Position numbers and translations under genes: made by a program. Below are positions 7,705 through 11,291 of a stretch of DNA of 11,291 nt, in pieces. This DNA is from Herminiimonas sp. (GTDB lineage: Bacteria > Pseudomonadota > Gammaproteobacteria > Burkholderiales > Burkholderiaceae). Position 1 is the first letter of the stretch. Every line of letters starts with the position of its first letter. The stretch is taken from the NCBI GenBank assembly GCA_014377155.1, contig JACMQD010000514.1:1-11291 (forward strand). Direction: 5' to 3'. The notes beneath the pieces were generated by a model. The model saw nothing but the letters and a program-made list of their open reading frames with translations. It had not been told where the DNA came from and did not search any database.

Positions 7705-7728
7705 AAATTTTCCTGTGGTTGCGGCGAA

Positions 7729-7734
7729 ATCATA
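7729..7734 (-). promoter_or_regulatory. Possible -10 element for dedA-family gene
   Basis: On the minus strand TATGAT lies 24 bp before the chosen ATG (7704) and matches the sigma-70 -10 consensus at five of six positions. I see no good -35 box at 16-18 bp, so this is a weak call based on position and the -10 alone. Confidence 0.35.
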
Positions 7735-7784
7735 CACTACCGCCGATGTCGCACGTGCTGCAGCAGTGCCGCAGGCACGGGCGG

Positions 7785-7790
7785 TATAAT
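7785..7790 (+). promoter_or_regulatory. Perfect TATAAT -10 box directly before mutL
   Basis: TATAAT is a perfect sigma-70 -10 hexamer, and its last base is 6 bp before the A of the mutL ATG at 7797. A start of transcription at the usual distance would fall at or next to the ATG. The -35 region (about 7761-7768) does not match TTGACA and there is no extended -10 TG, so it may be a weak or activator-dependent promoter. Confidence 0.5.
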
Positions 7791-7796
7791 CGGCAC

Positions 7797-9626
7797 ATGA
7801 ATGCTTCCCGCCCTGCCCTTCGCCGCATCCAGCCGCTTGCCGATCAGTTGATCTCCCAGATTGCCGCCGGCGAAGTGGTGGAGCGGCCGTCCGCAGTAGT
7901 CAAGGAGCTGCTCGAAAATGCGCTCGATGCAGGCGCAACCGCGATCACCGTACGGCTGGAGCAAGGCGGCGTCAAACGCATTGCGATCACCGATGACGGC
8001 TGCGGCATGGCGCCCGAGGACATGCCTTTTGCGCTGGCCCGGCACGCCACGTCCAAGATCGCCACCCTGACCGATCTTGAGAACGTCGCCACGCTCGGTT
8101 TTCGTGGCGAGGCCCTGGCGTCGATTGCTTCGGTAGCGCAGCTAACGCTCACCTCGCGCACGGCCGACGAAGCCCATGCATGGGAAATCGTCGGCCAGTC
8201 GGCCAGCGCCGATGCCCGCGTGACGCCTTCGTCCGGCGCCGTCGGCACCACGATCGATGTGCAAGACTTGTATTTCAACACGCCGGCACGGCGCAAGTTC
8301 CTCAAATCCGAGCAGACCGAATTCGGTCATTGTGCCGAGGTAGTGCGGCGCATCGCGCTTTCGCGGCCCGATGTGACGTTTTCGCTGACCCATAACGGCA
8401 GGACCGTCGATCACTGGAACCTGAGTGAGATCGGCAAGCGTAGCGCCCATATTCTCGGCGCCGAATTCGCCAACGCCAGGCTGGCGCTCGACGAGGCCGG
8501 TGGCCCGTTGCGACTGCATGGGTTCGTCGGTTTGCCCACCGCTTCCAAAGCGCGCGCCGATGCGCAGTATTTTTATGTCAACGGCCGTTTCGTGCGCGAC
8601 AAGCTGCTTACCCATGCGGTACGTGCCGCATATCAGGATGTCTTGCATGGCGACCGTTATCCATCTTACGTGCTGAGCCTCGCCCTCGACCCGGCGCTGG
8701 TCGACGTCAACGTCCATCCTTCCAAGATCGAAGTGCGCTTTCGCGACAGCCGCGCCGTACATCAGTTCGTGTTCCATGCGGTAAGCCGCGCACTGGCGCA
8801 GACCTCGGCGACTGCTTACGGCGCGACGCCGCCACCGGTCACGGCACCGTCTGGCGCGATGCCGTGGTTGACGGCGCAGCAAAGTTCGTTTTCGCATCAG
8901 TTCGCCAACGCCGCCGGCGGTGTGGCGCAGGTGGCGGCACGCTACGGCAGTCTGTTTTCCGACGAAACATCGAATGGCAGCCCGCTACAGGAAGCCTACG
9001 CACCGCGCCCGCAATCGGAATCGCCCGCACCGGCGCCCGACGAGTTCCCGCTCGGCTTTGCAATGGCGCAATTGCACGGTGTTTATGTGCTGGCGCAAAA
9101 CACGCGCGGCGTGGTGCTGGTGGACATGCACGCCGCGCATGAACGCATTTTGTACGAACAGCTCAAGAATGCGCTCGATGCCAATGCCATGCAGATCCAG
9201 CCGATGCTCATTGCCGTTACCTTTCATGCCGACCCGGTCGAAGTCGGCACCGTCGAAGAAAACGCCGCGGTGTTGCAATCGCTGGGGTTCGATATCGCCG
9301 TGCTCTCGCCGACCACGCTGGCGGTGCGTGCGGTGCCGGCGTTGCTACGCAACGCCGACGCCCAGACGCTGGCGCGCGACGTCTTGCGCGATGTGCGCGA
9401 ATTCGGCGGCTCGCGGGTGCTGGTCGAGCGGCGCAACGAGATGCTCGGCACGCTGGCCTGCCATACTGCAGTGCGTGCCAACCGTACACTGACAGTGCCG
9501 GAAATGAATGCCCTGCTACGCCAGATGGAAGCCACCGAACGCGCCGACCAGTGCAATCATGGACGGCCGACCTGGGTACAACTGGCTTTGTCCGATCTCG
9601 ACAAGCTGTTCTTGCGCGGTCAGTAG
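7797..9626 (+). CDS. mutL: DNA mismatch repair protein MutL (endonuclease type)
   Basis: GHKL-ATPase mismatch repair factor of 609 residues that couples MutS mismatch recognition to strand incision. The N-terminal ATPase domain (about 11-335) shows QIAAGEVVERPSAVVKELLE (21-40) with N41 following, TDDGCGM (65-71), RHATSKI (82-88) and LGFRGEALASIASVA (100-114), the motifs of the ATP-binding fold. A Pro/Ala/Ser-rich linker (about 340-415) leads to the C-terminal dimerisation domain. There DMHAAHERILYE (443-454) matches the metal-dependent nicking motif D-(Q/M)-H-A-x2-E-R-x4-E, supported by ACHTAVRAN and QCNHGRPT near the end. This is therefore a nicking MutL, expected in organisms without MutH. 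I chose the ATG at 7797; upstream in-frame starts (ATG 7746, GTG 7752) add a basic tail atypical for MutL. There is no Shine-Dalgarno. The MFS gene follows after 5 bp. Confidence 0.96.
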   Translation: MNASRPALRRIQPLADQLISQIAAGEVVERPSAVVKELLENALDAGATAITVRLEQGGVKRIAITDDGCGMAPEDMPFALARHATSKIATLTDLENVATLGFRGEALASIASVAQLTLTSRTADEAHAWEIVGQSASADARVTPSSGAVGTTIDVQDLYFNTPARRKFLKSEQTEFGHCAEVVRRIALSRPDVTFSLTHNGRTVDHWNLSEIGKRSAHILGAEFANARLALDEAGGPLRLHGFVGLPTASKARADAQYFYVNGRFVRDKLLTHAVRAAYQDVLHGDRYPSYVLSLALDPALVDVNVHPSKIEVRFRDSRAVHQFVFHAVSRALAQTSATAYGATPPPVTAPSGAMPWLTAQQSSFSHQFANAAGGVAQVAARYGSLFSDETSNGSPLQEAYAPRPQSESPAPAPDEFPLGFAMAQLHGVYVLAQNTRGVVLVDMHAAHERILYEQLKNALDANAMQIQPMLIAVTFHADPVEVGTVEENAAVLQSLGFDIAVLSPTTLAVRAVPALLRNADAQTLARDVLRDVREFGGSRVLVERRNEMLGTLACHTAVRANRTLTVPEMNALLRQMEATERADQCNHGRPTWVQLALSDLDKLFLRGQ

Positions 9627-9631
9627 GCGCC

Positions 9632-10846
9632 ATGTCCTTGGCACCGCAACCGTTGGCGCGTTATGGCCATGCGCCGATCCTGATGCTCATTACCGCGTTG
9701 CTGATGATGCAGCCGCTATCGACTGACTTATACCTGGCGTCGCTGCCGGGCCTGGCGACGGTCTTTGGCGTGCCGCCGTCCACGGTGCAGCTGACACTGT
9801 CGTTGTTCGTGATCGGATTCGGCGGCGCACAGCTGGTAATCGGCCCGTTGTCGGACCGCTTCGGCCGGCGCCCGGTCCTGCTGTACGGGCTGGCGCTGTA
9901 TGTCGCTGCCAGTGCGCTGTGCGCGCTGTCGCAATCGATCGCGATGCTGATCGCTGCGCGGTTCCTCCAGGCGCTGGGCTGCTGCTGCGCGGTGATCGTC
10001 TCGCGCGCTATCGTGCGCGACGCCTATGCACCGCAAGACAGCGCCCGCGTGATCGCCCGCGCCGGCAGCTGGTTGTCGATCGCGCCGCTGCTGGGTCCGA
10101 TCCTCGGCTCGTATCTGCAAGTAGCCTTTGGCTGGCGCGCGGCGTTCGTCGCGCTTGGCATTTTGTCGGCAGGTCTGCTGACAGCCGTGATTCTGCGCTT
10201 GCCGGAAACCAACCGCCACCAGAATCCGCAGGCGACACAGCTTTCGGGCCTGCTGGCCAACTACCGCATCGTACTTGGCGCACGTGAATTTTGGGCGTAT
10301 GCGCTGCCGGGCGCACTGTCGTTCGGTGCCATTTTCGCGTTCATTTCCGGCTCTTCCGTGGTGCTGATCCGGGTTCTCGGCGTGCCTGTAGCCTGGTTCG
10401 GTTACTGTTTTGCATTCGGCGTTTCCGGCTACCTGATCGGCACGCTGATCTGCCACCGCCTGCTGCCCAGTCACGGCCTGCGGCGCACGCTAACGGTCGG
10501 CAGTGGCGTCGCGCTGGCCGCGGGTGCCCTGTTTCTCGGTGCGGTTCTGGCAGGCGTCGCGCACTGGTCGCTGGTGGTGGCAGCGATGTTCCTGACGATG
10601 ACGGCGCACGGCATCAATTTCCCGATCGCGCAGTCCGGTTCGGTATCGCCGTTTCCGCAACAGGCGGGCACCGCCGCAGGCCTGATGGGTGCGCTCTACA
10701 TGAGCATCGCCTTCGTGGTCGGCAGCGTGGTCGGCGCCACTTTCGACGGCACGTTGTATCCGCTGGCGATCGTATCGTGCATGTTGGGTCTGCTGATCTT
10801 CGGTGCGGTACGCATGTTGCCGGCTGCGGCACCGATTGCCGCATGA
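9632..10846 (+). CDS. Bcr/CflA-type MFS drug exporter
   Basis: Inner-membrane proton-coupled exporter of 404 residues with about twelve membrane segments, in the DHA1 Bcr/CflA group (bicyclomycin, chloramphenicol, sulfonamide or cysteine/dipeptide export in known members). Visible signatures: TM1 ending in [24 protein letters not shown] (30-53), MFS motif [17 protein letters not shown] (71-86) between TM2 and TM3, [23 protein letters not shown] (110-132), and a motif-C-like [12 protein letters not shown] (151-162). A polar central loop (about 190-215) separates the halves. The substrate is not predictable. The ATG at 9632 lies 5 bp after the mutL stop, with only a weak GTAGGCG-like Shine-Dalgarno. 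A longer frame from an ATG at 9551 would run inside mutL and adds a non-membrane leader, so I rejected it. The stop overlaps the miaA start by 4 bp (ATGA). Placement between mutL and miaA is unusual. Confidence 0.93.
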   Translation: MSLAPQPLARYGHAPILMLITALLMMQPLSTDLYLASLPGLATVFGVPPSTVQLTLSLFVIGFGGAQLVIGPLSDRFGRRPVLLYGLALYVAASALCALSQSIAMLIAARFLQALGCCCAVIVSRAIVRDAYAPQDSARVIARAGSWLSIAPLLGPILGSYLQVAFGWRAAFVALGILSAGLLTAVILRLPETNRHQNPQATQLSGLLANYRIVLGAREFWAYALPGALSFGAIFAFISGSSVVLIRVLGVPVAWFGYCFAFGVSGYLIGTLICHRLLPSHGLRRTLTVGSGVALAAGALFLGAVLAGVAHWSLVVAAMFLTMTAHGINFPIAQSGSVSPFPQQAGTAAGLMGALYMSIAFVVGSVVGATFDGTLYPLAIVSCMLGLLIFGAVRMLPAAAPIAA

Positions 10847-11291
10847 ACCACGCACAGAAGCCACTGGTCGTCGCGCTGATGGGGCCGACTGCGTCCGGCA
10901 AGACCGCCGCCGCGCTGCAGGTCGCCGCCCGCATCGATTGCGAAATCATCTCGGTCGATTCGGCGCTGGTGTATCGCGGCATGGATGTCGGCACCGCCAA
11001 GCCGACGCCCGACGAACTGCGCCGCGTGCCGCATCATCTGATCGACATCATCGACCCCACGCAGGCCTATTCGGTAATGCAGTTCCGTCAGGCAACGCTG
11101 GAATTGGTGGCGGACATCACTGCACGTGGCAAGCTGGCGCTGATGGTCGGCGGCACCATGCTGTATTTCAAGGCATTGAAAGACGGCCCCGACGCGCTGC
11201 CGGTTGCCGATGCCGCAGTACGCGCCGCCCTCGACGCCGAAGCCGCACTGATCGGCACGCCCGGCATGCATGCGAAACTTGCGTTGATCGA
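10843..11291 (+). CDS. miaA: tRNA dimethylallyltransferase MiaA, 3'-truncated by window edge
   Basis: Cytosolic enzyme that transfers a dimethylallyl group to A37 of tRNAs reading UNN codons, the first step to ms2i6A. About 149 codons are visible out of an expected length of a little over 300; the frame is open to the end of the window. Visible motifs: P-loop GPTASGKT (14-21), the catalytic and tRNA-binding segment [18 protein letters not shown] (37-54, with the conserved Asp), [20 protein letters not shown] (the usual family form is YSAAQFR), and [16 protein letters not shown]. The ATG at 10843 overlaps the MFS stop (ATGA), which suggests translational coupling; there is no strong Shine-Dalgarno. 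In many proteobacteria miaA directly follows mutL; here an exporter gene comes between them. Confidence 0.95.
   Translation, partial: MNHAQKPLVVALMGPTASGKTAAALQVAARIDCEIISVDSALVYRGMDVGTAKPTPDELRRVPHHLIDIIDPTQAYSVMQFRQATLELVADITARGKLALMVGGTMLYFKALKDGPDALPVADAAVRAALDAEAALIGTPGMHAKLALI

Noticed and set aside
7705..7737. GTG start at 7737 for the dedA-family gene
   Set aside because: It would place the start upstream of the probable -10 element, and the ATG at 7704 has a much better ribosome binding site.
7751..7769. Imperfect inverted repeat GCAC-G-TGCTGCAGCA-GTGC in the dedA/mutL divergent gap
   Set aside because: A 10-bp palindrome with a bulged extension; it could be an operator, but it also falls within GC-rich sequence where such repeats are common, and nothing links it to a regulator.
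9728..10474. Open frame of 248 codons on the minus strand opposite the MFS gene
   Set aside because: Low-complexity Arg/Gln-rich translation without domain features; the opposite strand encodes a clear transporter.
10696..11271. Open frame of 191 codons on the minus strand opposite miaA
   Set aside because: It is the shadow of miaA, whose P-loop and other motifs are plain on the plus strand.

Overview
The window is about 11.3 kb of GC-rich (roughly 60%) bacterial chromosome, densely coding, with no rRNA, tRNA, CRISPR array or insertion sequence that I can see. The gene content and protein style point to a betaproteobacterium of the order Burkholderiales, plausibly Oxalobacteraceae: a DctS/DctR-type two-component pair, a Tat-exported AmiC, an endonuclease-type MutL with the Neisseria-like D-M-H-A motif, and a queG/tsaE/amiC/mutL/miaA neighbourhood. 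That placement is inference, since no marker gene is present.

Left part (1-3158, + strand): the 3' part of a membrane sensor histidine kinase (PDC-like periplasmic remnant, one membrane segment, PAS, kinase), then its FixJ/NarL-type response regulator, then an AEC-family permease. The first two form a DctS/DctR-like pair. The permease follows after 84 bp and may be a target or simply a neighbour. Its end overlaps the convergent queG gene by 30 bp.

Middle part (3129-6228): queG (- strand) lies divergent from tsaE (+), and tsaE overlaps amiC by 37 bp. A strong GC-rich hairpin terminator closes amiC. This is the betaproteobacterial version of the enterobacterial queG-nnr-tsaE-amiB-mutL-miaA cluster.

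Interruption (6229-7704): between amiC and mutL lie a stand-alone cheW (+), a decayed 3' end of a family-3 solute-binding-protein gene (+, one stop and one frameshift), and a DedA-family membrane protein gene (-). The conserved cluster is therefore split here.

Right part (7785-11291, + strand): mutL, with a perfect TATAAT box so close to its ATG that the mRNA may be leaderless; a Bcr/CflA-type MFS exporter gene 5 bp downstream; and the start of miaA, which overlaps the MFS gene by 4 bp and runs off the window. These three look like one operon for mismatch repair, efflux and tRNA modification.

No stretch longer than 300 bp lacks a gene; the largest gap is the 198 bp between amiC and cheW. I do not see a new biological system. 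The most informative anomalies are the solute-binding-protein remnant, the candidate leaderless mutL start, and the two insertions into an otherwise conserved gene cluster.
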